Shown: positions 25,988 through 34,481, numbered from the stretch's first letter. The stretch is 64,000 nt of DNA from SIG452 sp045638525 (GCA_045638525.1 JAZUBQ010000020.1:1-64000); one strand, 5' to 3'. Notes: generated by a model not told the origin, from the sequence alone. Numbers and translations are program-made.

Positions 25988-26016
25988 TTGCAAATAAAAA
26001 ATAAATGTGCTATACT
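25988..26016 (+). promoter_or_regulatory. Promoter of the BspA-like gene
   Basis: TTGCAA (25988-25993), 17-bp spacer, TATACT (26011-26016), 34 bases before the ATG. Confidence 0.6.
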
Positions 26017-26050
26017 AATATGTGAAAAGTTTCAGAAAGGTGGAGTAATT

Positions 26051-29000
26051 ATGAAAACAATCATTAGAAAGATGCTATCTGTAGTATTTGTTACACTACT
26101 GATTTTAATGCAAAACACAAGTGCCTTGGCAAATAGCACTGGAGAATCAGGTTTGTACAAATATACGATGCATGAGTCTACTGATGCATCAGGTGTGACT
26201 AGTTTTTGGGTTGAAATTACCGGTCATACTCAATATGTTTCAGGTGAACTAATCATTCCTGATTTAATCAATGGAAAGCCGGTTACGCAAATCGGTCCTA
26301 ATGCTTTTGCTGGTCAAGGAATAACAAGCCTCTCTATTCCGTCAGGTGTGTCAGTAATAGGGGAAAGTGCATTTGCAGATTGTTATAGCATAAAAAATGT
26401 AATTTTTCGAGATGGTTATTCGGGATATTATCTAAACATTAAGGAAAATGCTTTTAGAGGCTGTTTTGGTATGAAATCCATTACGTTGCCTGTAAAGCAG
26501 GGTTTTCGAATTCGGGAAATGGCATTTAGTGCTTGCTCTGCTTTGACTGATATTTATTTTAACGGAACAAAAGAGCAGTACGATGCATGTTCCATCATTG
26601 TATATGATTATAATACCAGTTTTAATAGCGCTGAAGTGTTCTATGTAGATAGCGTTAGGAATATTAGCTTGAACAAGACTACCTTATCTTTAATTGCAGG
26701 CAATAGTGAAAAACTCATTCCCACGATAACACCTTCAAACGCTACAAATCAAACTATACTATGGAGTTCATCTGATGAAAGTGTAGCAGTTGTTTCTGCT
26801 AATGGTACCGTAAAAGGCGTAAGAGCAGGTACAACAACCATTACAGCTAAAACAGAAGATAAAAACAGAGTTGCTGACTGTATTGTGACTGTTACAGAGA
26901 GCGTAAATGAAGAAGTGTTGGGCGGTGGAAATGGAACCGAACAAAATCCATATAGAATTGACAGTGTGGAAAAATTGCAGATGGTATCTGATATACCCAA
27001 TGCCCATTATAGATTAGAAACGGACATTATCCTTACTGAGAAACATCGTCCATTATGTAACCAGGATAATGAATTTACAGGGACATTTGATGGAAATAAT
27101 CACACAATTAGCAATGTCGTTATAACAGATTTTTATAACTCTTCCGGATTATTTGGAAACAGTTCGGGAACAATCAAAAACCTTAATGTTATTTATTCAT
27201 CGGTGGGTGTAAATTATAGTTTTACCAAAGATGCATTGTTTGGTGGAATTGTTGGAGATAATGATGGAAATATTATCAATTGTAGAGTTAATTTAAATGG
27301 AAATATCAAGGAATACTATTCTTCTGGGTATACAACAAGAGTGGGTGGTATTGCTGGGAAAAATGGCAAAAACGGAAACATTAAAAATTGTAGTGTTAAT
27401 GGAGCAATTACAGTAACAGTTAACTCCGATTCGGATGATGTGAGGTCGTTATATCTTGGCGGTATCAGCGGAATTAATCTTGGTACGATTGATAGCTGTA
27501 ATACAAGTTTATCTATTACACAAAATGTTACTGTAGATGGCTATTTTTCAGTGGACTCATGCATAGGTGGTATTTCTGGTTCTACTTCGGGGGCAATCAA
27601 GAATTCCAAAGCGACTTTTAACATAATCGTTGGAAATACTAGTCGTGTTTATATTGGTGGTATTACAGGAATCGGCAGTGATTGTACTATAGAAAAAGTT
27701 TCAACAAATGGCAACATAAAAGCTACAGCAAATTACGTATATGCAGGTGGAATCATCGGAAATGATTTATCATCCGGGAAAATCAGTATCAGTAAGGCAA
27801 ATGCTAATATTGCAATAGAATCATCAAATATTTTTGGAGCTTCATATATAGGTGGTGCTGTCGGATATTTGAAACCATCATCTTCAATAGCAGAATCTTG
27901 TGCCGTAATTGATTTGGATGTCACAAAATCAACCGAATATGTTGCTCGCCCGGTTTTACATTGCGGAGGTTTAGTGGGCGTTACAAATGGACAAATTAAT
28001 AATTGTTATGCTACTGGTAGTATAACTTCAAATTTAACCACTACCAGCGTTTATAGTGGTGGACTTGTTGGGGGTATCAGTGGTGCATATCCTAAGATTA
28101 GCAATTCATATGCTGCTGTTAGTGGTGTCAAATATGGATTGACATATCCGGGGGGAACTGTTACTAATTCTTTTTATGATGGTACAGTTTCGGGGTGTAG
28201 TGACACTGGATATGGTGTTTCTAAAACTACACAGGGAATGAAAATGAAAACGATATATACCAATGCTGGTTGGGATTTCAATAATGTGTGGGATATCTCT
28301 TCTTCGACTAATGGTGGATATCCATATTTAAGGACAACAGGTATGCCTACTATACAAGCAAGTGAAGTGCTTTTGAGCAAAAATTCAATAACTGCTAATG
28401 TTGGAGATAGCATAAAACTGACTGCAACGGTAATACCTCATAATGTAACAAATCGTATGGTTTTATGGAGTTCCTCAGATACTAGTGTGGCAACTGTTAC
28501 CAATGGCGTTGTAAGCATAGTTGGAGCCGGAACAGTTGATATTGTCGTTAGAACGGCAGATGGAGCTTGCACGAATCGTTGTACCATTGTTGTCAAAGCA
28601 CCTGAATTACCAAAGGTATCAGCGCCGATATCAAATGTCTCATCTGGTATCATAAAATCAGGAACCAAAGTTGCATTATCAACAGAAACCCAAGATGCAA
28701 CCATTTATTATACAATCGATGGAAGCACACCTACCACATCATCAATTAAGTATACCAATGAATTTGCAATTAACACTGATACAGTTGTTAAAGCTATTGC
28801 AGTGAAATCTGGGATGAGTAACAGCTCTGTTGCAACATTTACTTATACTATTTCAGACGAATTTTCATGGTTTATAGAAGATGACGTATTATTTATCATG
28901 GGAACAGGAGTTATCGATGATTACGAAATCACATCAGATATTCCATGGTATTCCCAACGATTAAAAATAAGAGAAATTATTATTTGTGAGGGTATCACGG

Positions 29001-29455
29001 CAATTGGGGAAAAAGCATTTTATGGTTGCATCAATGCAACTTTGATAGAAATACCGGAAAGTGTTATTTCTATTGGAGAAAATGCATTTAAAAATTGTGA
29101 TGAAATTTCAATCAACGGAGAAAAAGACTCCTATGCTCATCAGTATGCGATCGCTAATAATATTCCATTTGTAAGATACACGGAACCTCTTTCGGATTTA
29201 ATGGTTGAATTTGCAGAAACGCCATCTCGTTGGTATTTCGATATTGCGAATGGTACATATGCTCAGGATGCTGTTATATATGTCGGAATATACGATGTGA
29301 ATAATAAATTGTTAGCTATTCAATCGGAAATTATGGTTAAAAACGATATTACAAGTATTGCAATTCTGAAGGTTGATAACTATAATTATGCAAAAGTCTT
29401 TGAATGGGTAGATGAGGAACCTATTACAAATTTCAAACTTTTATCATTGAAGTAG
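26051..29455 (+). CDS. Large secreted BspA-like / GLUG-repeat surface protein
   Basis: About 1134 residues from ATG 26051 (AAAGGTGGAG upstream). Signal peptide at 1-30 (KKhydrophobic core ending SALA). Then BspA-type leucine-rich repeats (about 60-200, such as GPNAFAGQGITSLSIPSGVSVIGESAFADC), a Big_2 Ig-like domain (LNKTTLSLIAGNSEKL), GLUG-type repeats (about 320-770, with GGISG and NC motifs), a second Big_2 domain, a chitobiase C-terminal-like module (TIYYTIDGSTPTTSS), and more LRR repeats. No LPxTG or S-layer motif is visible. The repeat types suggest adhesion or binding to host or polysaccharide. It takes nearly a quarter of the cotJC element, unusual cargo for a skin-like element. Confidence 0.85.
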   Translation: MKTIIRKMLSVVFVTLLILMQNTSALANSTGESGLYKYTMHESTDASGVTSFWVEITGHTQYVSGELIIPDLINGKPVTQIGPNAFAGQGITSLSIPSGVSVIGESAFADCYSIKNVIFRDGYSGYYLNIKENAFRGCFGMKSITLPVKQGFRIREMAFSACSALTDIYFNGTKEQYDACSIIVYDYNTSFNSAEVFYVDSVRNISLNKTTLSLIAGNSEKLIPTITPSNATNQTILWSSSDESVAVVSANGTVKGVRAGTTTITAKTEDKNRVADCIVTVTESVNEEVLGGGNGTEQNPYRIDSVEKLQMVSDIPNAHYRLETDIILTEKHRPLCNQDNEFTGTFDGNNHTISNVVITDFYNSSGLFGNSSGTIKNLNVIYSSVGVNYSFTKDALFGGIVGDNDGNIINCRVNLNGNIKEYYSSGYTTRVGGIAGKNGKNGNIKNCSVNGAITVTVNSDSDDVRSLYLGGISGINLGTIDSCNTSLSITQNVTVDGYFSVDSCIGGISGSTSGAIKNSKATFNIIVGNTSRVYIGGITGIGSDCTIEKVSTNGNIKATANYVYAGGIIGNDLSSGKISISKANANIAIESSNIFGASYIGGAVGYLKPSSSIAESCAVIDLDVTKSTEYVARPVLHCGGLVGVTNGQINNCYATGSITSNLTTTSVYSGGLVGGISGAYPKISNSYAAVSGVKYGLTYPGGTVTNSFYDGTVSGCSDTGYGVSKTTQGMKMKTIYTNAGWDFNNVWDISSSTNGGYPYLRTTGMPTIQASEVLLSKNSITANVGDSIKLTATVIPHNVTNRMVLWSSSDTSVATVTNGVVSIVGAGTVDIVVRTADGACTNRCTIVVKAPELPKVSAPISNVSSGIIKSGTKVALSTETQDATIYYTIDGSTPTTSSIKYTNEFAINTDTVVKAIAVKSGMSNSSVATFTYTISDEFSWFIEDDVLFIMGTGVIDDYEITSDIPWYSQRLKIREIIICEGITAIGEKAFYGCINATLIEIPESVISIGENAFKNCDEISINGEKDSYAHQYAIANNIPFVRYTEPLSDLMVEFAETPSRWYFDIANGTYAQDAVIYVGIYDVNNKLLAIQSEIMVKNDITSIAILKVDNYNYAKVFEWVDEEPITNFKLLSLK

Positions 29456-29497
29456 TTATTAGATGATATAATTAATACTGAATAGGAGAACAAAAAT

Positions 29498-29671
29498 ATG
29501 GCGTATTGTCCTTTATGTAAAACATCAGGAGCGAATATGTTTCGTTGTGAGAAGTGTGGTGCTACGTGGTGCATTCACTGTTTGAGAGCAAAGAAATATC
29601 CCGATAAAATTTATAGGGCAGATAACCTTTGTCCTTCATGTGGAGCAAATGCAGTAAAACCTGCACAGTAA
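29498..29671 (+). CDS. Small zinc-ribbon protein
   Basis: 57 residues with GGAGAA upstream. Four Cys pairs: CPLC, CEKC, CIHC and CPSC, with WC before the third, enough for two zinc sites. No other domain. It is followed at once by a strong terminator, so it and the large surface protein may share a transcript. Function unknown; such ribbons often bind nucleic acid or protein partners. Confidence 0.7.
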   Translation: MAYCPLCKTSGANMFRCEKCGATWCIHCLRAKKYPDKIYRADNLCPSCGANAVKPAQ

Positions 29672-29674
29672 AAA

Positions 29675-29717
29675 AAAGAAAGGTTACGGAATTAAACTTT
29701 TTCCGTAACCTTTCTTT
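29675..29717 (+). terminator. Strong Rho-independent terminator
   Basis: 17-bp perfect stem (AAAGAAAGGTTACGGAA, 29675-29691, with 29701-29717), 9-nt loop, T-run. Confidence 0.9.
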
Positions 29718-29888
29718 TTTTTACGAACAAAACCAATTCAGTTATTAAGAAATTATCTGCATAATAAAAAAGAGCCTTTGAAATCTATCACTCAAACCTT
29801 TTTGAAAGCACCAAATAATTAAATCAGGAGTTTATATGGAAAGACAAATAAAATCATTTCTAAAGAGGATTATGTCTCTTTGAAGCAA

Positions 29889-30077
29889 TTAATCACGTTT
29901 CTCCAAACGATATAACGCTAAAGACAAACTATCATAGGCCTTATGAAGCAGGGGTAAGACATCAAAGTATTTTTTAGGATAATACTCGTAAATAGTGTCT
30001 TCTAATGTTTTTATCATTTCTTTGGCAAAAACAATATCATTGATGAACTGATTACCTTTTCTGAATGAATGATTCAT
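29889..30077 (-). CDS. Small hypothetical protein
   Basis: 62 residues, helical and charged, with GAGGTG eight bases before the ATG. No domain recognised. Twenty bases separate it from the upstream small gene on the same strand, so the two form an operon reading away from the DUF3987 gene. Confidence 0.55.
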   Translation of the reverse strand: MNHSFRKGNQFINDIVFAKEMIKTLEDTIYEYYPKKYFDVLPLLHKAYDSLSLALYRLEKRD

Positions 30078-30097
30078 AATACAACACCTCTAATTCT

Positions 30098-30307
30098 TTA
30101 AATATTTTTATCTTGAACTACAATATTAAAATCTCCGATATCGTCATATATCTGAGTGAGAATATCATAAAGGATTTCTATATCATATTTTTCGGGGGTA
30201 AATTGCAAATTTTCTTGAATGGTTTTTAAACGGCAAATAACTGTGTTAATGTCTTTGTCAAGATTTTTAATTTTGCTGTCTTGTAAATTTTCAATAACTT
30301 GTATCAT
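30098..30307 (-). CDS. Small hypothetical protein, helical
   Basis: 69 residues, rich in Asp, Glu, Lys and Ile, predicted coiled or helical (IENLQDSKIKNLDKDINTVI). GGAGAG lies six bases before the ATG. Divergent from the DUF3987 gene. The roughly 290 bases between hold a long AT-rich tract and the first iteron array. Function unknown; a regulator of the replication-type module is possible. Confidence 0.55.
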   Translation of the reverse strand: MIQVIENLQDSKIKNLDKDINTVICRLKTIQENLQFTPEKYDIEILYDILTQIYDDIGDFNIVVQDKNI

Positions 30308-30551
30308 AGCACTCTCTCCAATAACAGTTTTATTTTTATTTTAATTTAGTTTTTATTAAATTTATTTATTTATTTAAAAAAAGAGAGAGTATTGGTAATT
30401 TTTGCATATAATAATATTATAAATCGACGGCATTTGATAAATATTTTAGTCATATTTAGTACTAAAAACTATTTTAATGTTACAAAAGAGGAGTTGGTGC
30501 ATTATGATTGCCATAGTATAATTAGAATTTACTGTTTCAAGAAAAGAGCTC

Positions 30552-30578
30552 TGTACAAAATGTATAAAATGTACAGAA
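30552..30578 (+). repeat. Iteron array 1: three 9-bp repeats before the DUF3987 gene
   Basis: TGTACAAAA, TGTATAAAA and TGTACAGAA in direct tandem with no spacing. The array ends four bases before the ribosome binding site of the gene at 30598. The same array, inverted, lies at 31998-32024. The 30-bp blocks 30551-30580 and 31996-32025 match at 28 positions in inverted orientation. Confidence 0.75.
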
Positions 30579-30597
30579 TTAAAGGAGGTTTTAAATT

Positions 30598-32046
30598 TTG
30601 AATTGGAAATGTATTAAACCGTTTGATTTATATGAAATGCCGACTTTTCCGTTACACGCACTACCTAAATCTTTCAAAGAATATATTAAGAATGTGTCAG
30701 ATAATTTGGCAACACCCGTTGAAATGGGTGTGTTAGCTGAATTAGCTATTATATCTGTTTGTCTTCAAGGTAAAGTATTTATACAAGTAAAAGAGGATTA
30801 TAAAGAATCCACAAACCTCTACGTTCTGGTTATAGCAGAACCAGGCGAAAGAAAAAGTCCATTGTTAAAACTTTTATCAGCTCCATTGTATGCGTACGAG
30901 AAGAAGATTAATAACGAACGCAAAACAAAAATCCGTGAGGATGAAATGAAACTCAAGGTACTAAAAAAGAATCAGGCTATGTATGAGGAAGATGCTCAAT
31001 ACGAAAAGGCTATAAAAGTTCAAGAAGAGATTGATGAATTATATGAAAATAAAACTCATTTGTTAAGATTGACGGCTGATGACTTTACTATCGAGGCACT
31101 TACCTCGTTACTATCAGAAAATAATGGAAGAATGTCTATTATTTCATCAGAAGGCGGAATGTTCAATAATATTACCGGTCGGTATAGTAATAAAAGTTCT
31201 TTTGAAACTTTATTGAAAGCATACACAGGAGATACAATCCGTGTTGATAGAAAAGGTCGAGAATCCGAATTAATTGAAAATGCATTATTAACAATTCTTG
31301 TAATGGCACAAGAAAGCGTGTTACAAGGAATTATGGATGATGGTGATTTGAGAGGACAGGGATTTCTTGGTAGGTTTCTATATTGTAAACCAATTTCTCC
31401 TATGGGGAAAAGGGAATATGATACACCTGCACTAAACCATCAAATAGTAAATGATTTTAATGCTACTCTCGTTAATCTATTAAATATTGAAGGTGTTAAC
31501 ATTTTGACACTTTCTGATGATGCAAAACAAGTATGCAAAAATTTCTTTAATTGGCTTGAACCTCAATTAGTCGGTGAACTTGATGAAATTAGGGATTGGG
31601 CCAGCAAATTGCACGGAACAACAATCCGTATAGCGGGGATATTACATTGCATTGAGAATAATGGTTTAGGTAATTCTGTGATTACAAAGCATACAATAAG
31701 AAATGCATGTAAAATAGCTATATATTGTATAGAACATGCAAAAATAGCATTCTCCATTATGGGGACAAGCGAATCCGTAGTTAAGGCAAAATTTGTCTTA
31801 CACAAATTAGAAACCATTACGGTTACTGAAATCACCAAGAGAGATATCTATATGCTGTGTAGAAGTAAGTATTTCAAAAAAGCCGAAGATATTAACGAAA
31901 CCTTAGATCTATTAGCGGAACACGGATATATTCGGGTAAAAGAAACTATGTCTTCAAACACAGTTGGTCGTAAACCTTCAACGGTATACGAACTTAATTC
32001 TGTACATTTTGTACATTCTGTACAGCAAAATAAAAAATTACTATAA
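30598..32046 (+). CDS. DUF3987 (YfjI-like) replication-type protein
   Basis: 482 residues starting at TTG 30598 behind AAAGGAGG (the only good site). DUF3987 pattern: an N-terminal helical region, a P-loop-like segment VIAEPGERKSPLLKLL (about 79-94) where GxxGxGKS is altered to GERKS, a charged coiled coil (about 105-150), an acidic motif with SEGG, then FLGRFLY and a C-terminal winged-helix-like end. Such proteins are common in integrative elements, plasmids and phage satellites as helicase-like replication proteins, often beside a primase; none is present here. The flanking iterons suggest it may act on them as an initiator. Confidence 0.78.
   Translation: MNWKCIKPFDLYEMPTFPLHALPKSFKEYIKNVSDNLATPVEMGVLAELAIISVCLQGKVFIQVKEDYKESTNLYVLVIAEPGERKSPLLKLLSAPLYAYEKKINNERKTKIREDEMKLKVLKKNQAMYEEDAQYEKAIKVQEEIDELYENKTHLLRLTADDFTIEALTSLLSENNGRMSIISSEGGMFNNITGRYSNKSSFETLLKAYTGDTIRVDRKGRESELIENALLTILVMAQESVLQGIMDDGDLRGQGFLGRFLYCKPISPMGKREYDTPALNHQIVNDFNATLVNLLNIEGVNILTLSDDAKQVCKNFFNWLEPQLVGELDEIRDWASKLHGTTIRIAGILHCIENNGLGNSVITKHTIRNACKIAIYCIEHAKIAFSIMGTSESVVKAKFVLHKLETITVTEITKRDIYMLCRSKYFKKAEDINETLDLLAEHGYIRVKETMSSNTVGRKPSTVYELNSVHFVHSVQQNKKLL
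31998..32024 (-). repeat. Iteron array 2: three inverted 9-bp repeats in the 3' end of the DUF3987 gene
   Basis: Read on the minus strand: TGTACAGAA, TGTACAAAA, TGTACAGAA. On plus it encodes part of SVHFVHSVQ, so each 9-mer is three codons. Orientation is opposite to array 1, and the two arrays enclose the gene. Confidence 0.7.
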
Positions 32047-32063
32047 GAAAAGGGGTACTACTT

Positions 32064-32438
32064 ATGTATAATGATGAGTTTTATGAAATTACTGATTTGG
32101 ATATGGCTAAAGCAGAATTAGACAGTGAATTTGGTGTAATAGTTTTAGATAAAAAATTATTCTCTTTCAAATGTAAAAAACGCTTTAAATTAAAATTAAT
32201 AGTCGAAAACGGAGAAATGAAAAAGATTGTGATTCGTGCTCCATATGGTTTTATAATAAAACTTTTTGAAACATTTAATTATAAACCAGATATTAGTTAT
32301 GATAATAGTTTTGAAACTAAGCGTGGTAAGTTCTACCGATATATTTACAGAGAAGAATGGTATAATCCGCATTATAATGGTAGTGAGGAATGCCAGACTG
32401 AATCTGCAAGTAATGATTCAGATGAACTTCCATTCTAA
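32064..32438 (+). CDS. Small protein with SSB-like acidic C-terminal tip
   Basis: 124 residues, 17 bases after the DUF3987 gene and with AAAAGGGG upstream, so probably co-transcribed with it. The body is not recognised (KCKKRFKLKLIVENGEMKKIVIRAPYG suggests beta strands with a basic surface). The C-terminus is acidic and ends SNDSDELPF, close to the DDDIPF-type tip of single-stranded DNA-binding proteins that recruits replication proteins. Beside a helicase-like gene this suggests a single-strand binding or loading protein. A GC-rich terminator follows. Confidence 0.6.
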   Translation: MYNDEFYEITDLDMAKAELDSEFGVIVLDKKLFSFKCKKRFKLKLIVENGEMKKIVIRAPYGFIIKLFETFNYKPDISYDNSFETKRGKFYRYIYREEWYNPHYNGSEECQTESASNDSDELPF

Positions 32439-32452
32439 AGTATTTGAATATT

Positions 32453-32475
32453 GGGCGGGTCAAAACCTCCCGCCC
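32453..32475 (+). terminator. GC-rich terminator-like hairpin
   Basis: 7-bp GC stem (GGGCGGG, 32453-32459, with 32469-32475), 9-nt loop, no T-run. Confidence 0.55.
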
Positions 32476-32676
32476 ATATAACCCACTAAATCACTCAACA
32501 AACAACTAATCATACAGATTTAGAGGCATAGCTCCGTGAGGAGTAGGTTTAATATCTTATGCTTGGAGTTGTTTGTTTTGTTAATTTCTTTTGCGTATCA
32601 TATATTTTATGTAATAGGTCAAGTTCTCAATTTCATAAACATTCATAAGGATAGTTGTTTAAAACTATGTACTTTA

Positions 32677-32743
32677 TGTGTGAAATGGTATATAATTTTA
32701 AAGTTTATCTGTTTCACACAGATTACCGGGTGATGTGAAATGG
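32677..32743. promoter_or_regulatory. Repeat operator around the recombinase-operon promoter
   Basis: TGTGAAATGG occurs twice directly (32679-32688 and 32734-32743, the latter over the start codon), and TGTGTGAAA (32677) pairs with TTTCACACA (32712-32720). A TATAAT (32691-32696) lies between. A repressor bound here could block both transcription and translation of the SHOCT-recombinase pair. The stretch from 32476 to here holds no gene. Confidence 0.45.
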
Positions 32744-32868
32744 ACATTGAGAACAACTTTGACACATTGCTGATAATAGGCGTCTTAAAATCCTTGAAAG
32801 AACGTCAATTACTGACAGAAGAAGAATTATATGAATGTATCAAAAAAATAGAAAGAGAGGTGTCGTGA
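32740..32868 (+). CDS. SHOCT-like small protein preceding recombinase
   Basis: 42 residues. The C-terminal half LKSLKERQLLTEEELYECIKKIE matches the short SHOCT helix pair (LxxLxxxGLLTEEEFxxxKxxLL). Its stop overlaps the recombinase start (TGATG), so the two are coupled. Tiny SHOCT-like proteins ahead of serine recombinases are a recurring arrangement in Clostridia elements. The start codon is inside a TGTGAAATGG repeat and has no strong Shine-Dalgarno. Confidence 0.65.
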   Translation: MDIENNFDTLLIIGVLKSLKERQLLTEEELYECIKKIEREVS

Positions 32869-34481
32869 TGCTAAGAGTGGCAGCATATTGTAGGGTATCT
32901 ACTGATAACGATGACCAGGTCAATTCATTTGAAAGTCAAAAACTGTTTTTTGAACAGAAAATCAGAGAAAACAAAGATTGGATTTTAGCTGATATTTACG
33001 CAGACAAGGGAATTAGCGGAACAAGTACAACAAAACGCACAGATTTTAACCGAATGATAAGAGATGCTAAAAACGGTAAGATTGATAAGATTATTACCAA
33101 GGAAGTATCAAGGTTTGCAAGAAATACTGTTGACGTATTAAAATACACTCGTGAATTAAAAGAACTGGGAGTAGGAGTGTTATTTTTAACTAATAACATA
33201 GATACACTCGATGAAAAGGGCGAACTGATTTTATCAATGTTAGCAAGTGTTGCTCAAGAAGAAAGCCGAGCAACTTCTACACGTGTGAAATGGGGACAAA
33301 CTCAACGGATGAAACAGGGAGTAGTCTTTGGACGTAACATTTTAGGGTATCACTTAGAAAATGGCGTTTTGACTATCAATGAAGAGGAAGCGGAACTTGT
33401 ACGCCATATATACCATAAATATTTAGAGGGAAAAGGCCTTCATATCATAGCGAAAGAATTAAGAGAAGAAGGGCATAAAACAAAGAATGGTAATAGCGAA
33501 TGGACGAATAAGTCCATTCGCACCATCTTACAAAATGAAAAATACGTTGGTGATTTGTTGCAGAAAAAAACGATTACTCCGAACCATTTAACTCATAAGA
33601 AAAAGTATAATCATGGTGAGGAAGAAATGATATATATAAAAGACCATCACGAGCCTATTATTGACAGAGAAACATTTGAATTTGTTCAGGCTGAATTTAA
33701 AAGAAAGTCCGAGAATTACAAAGAAAGCAAGAGTAAGCATTCTAACCGATATGCTTTTTCCGGAAAAATCAAATGTGGCCATTGTGGTCGAAGATATGTA
33801 GCCACTTTCAAAAAAAGAAAGGATGGAACAAAGAGGAAAATCTGGAATTGTTATAATAAACTCAAAAATGGTGTTTCACATCATGTAAATGATGAAATAG
33901 TAGGTTGTAATAATAAAGCAATCGGAAATGATGTTTTAGAATGTGCAGTATTGCAAGCATTAAATGAAATTTCTTGCGATAAAAAAACGATTATTAATAA
34001 AGTTACAAAGGTGATAAATGATGTTTTCAAAAGTAGGGAAATCCAACAGTATAATTTTGAGAAAACCGAGAAATTAATTGCAAGATTGGATTCCAAAAAG
34101 CTGAAAATAATTGATTCTTATTATGATAACGAAATTACAAAAGATGAGTTTATAAAGCTAAAGGAACAATATCAAGAAGAAATTGACAAACTAAATGAAG
34201 AAATAAAGACTGAAAGAGAAAGGAATACGGTGACCAAAAATAAGGATGAACTGATAAAAGATATTTGTTCCGTTGTGACCCGACTGGTCCAGTTTGAGGA
34301 ATTCGACGATTCGATTGCAAAAGAAGTGTTGGACCAAATTGTTGTTCATAATAAAAATGATATAGAGGTGTATTTGAAAGGAGTTCCTGATCGGAAGTTT
34401 TTTTTTACGGATAAAAGGAATATTTTGGATAATAACTACCAATGTCGGTCAGTAAGGCTTTTGCGGTGTTATCTTTCATAG
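32868..34481 (+). CDS. Large serine recombinase of the cotJC element
   Basis: 537 residues from ATG 32868, which overlaps the upstream stop and has AGAGAGG before it. Catalytic domain (1-145: nucleophile Ser in AYCRVSTDN, ARNTVDVLKYTREL), recombinase domain (about 165-290), zinc ribbon (IKCGHCGRRYVA then WNCYNKLKNG...VGCNNK) and C-terminal coiled coil (about 395-470). It lies at the element's right end and should catalyse excision between 19697 and 34440. Its last 13 codons are read from the host gene beyond the att core. In an excised circle the frame instead runs on for 38 codons from 19701 to a stop at 19814-19816, giving 562 residues. Confidence 0.93.
   Translation: MLRVAAYCRVSTDNDDQVNSFESQKLFFEQKIRENKDWILADIYADKGISGTSTTKRTDFNRMIRDAKNGKIDKIITKEVSRFARNTVDVLKYTRELKELGVGVLFLTNNIDTLDEKGELILSMLASVAQEESRATSTRVKWGQTQRMKQGVVFGRNILGYHLENGVLTINEEEAELVRHIYHKYLEGKGLHIIAKELREEGHKTKNGNSEWTNKSIRTILQNEKYVGDLLQKKTITPNHLTHKKKYNHGEEEMIYIKDHHEPIIDRETFEFVQAEFKRKSENYKESKSKHSNRYAFSGKIKCGHCGRRYVATFKKRKDGTKRKIWNCYNKLKNGVSHHVNDEIVGCNNKAIGNDVLECAVLQALNEISCDKKTIINKVTKVINDVFKSREIQQYNFEKTEKLIARLDSKKLKIIDSYYDNEITKDEFIKLKEQYQEEIDKLNEEIKTERERNTVTKNKDELIKDICSVVTRLVQFEEFDDSIAKEVLDQIVVHNKNDIEVYLKGVPDRKFFFTDKRNILDNNYQCRSVRLLRCYLS
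34422..34440. other. Attachment site, right end of the cotJC element
   Basis: Plus strand: arm ATTTTGGATAATAACTA (34422-34438) with core TACC (34437-34440), after which cotJC sequence begins. The arm is the inverted counterpart of 19701-19717 (15 of 17 positions). Confidence 0.8.

Larger units (their letters stand above)
19701..34440. mobile_element. 14.7-kb serine-recombinase element inserted in cotJC (skin-like)
   Basis: 14,740 bp between the two halves of cotJC. Both junctions carry GGTA on the gene strand (TACC on plus, 19697-19700 and 34437-34440), and one copy remains on rejoining. The inner ends are inverted repeats: ATTTTGGATAATA at 34422-34434 and TATTATCCAAAAT at 19705-19717. Closing the element to a circle gives two 17-nt arms around a central CC, matching at 15 of 17 positions. 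A large serine recombinase lies at the right end. Cargo runs from a DUF4209-like gene to a DUF3987 replication-type gene. Architecture and host gene recall sporulation-excised skin elements; activity is inferred. Confidence 0.88.

Noticed and set aside
26051..29455. Repeats in the surface protein gene as a CRISPR or minisatellite array
   Set aside because: The periodicity is at protein level (GLUG and LRR motifs), with diverged nucleotides and no uniform spacers. No CRISPR array was seen anywhere in the window.
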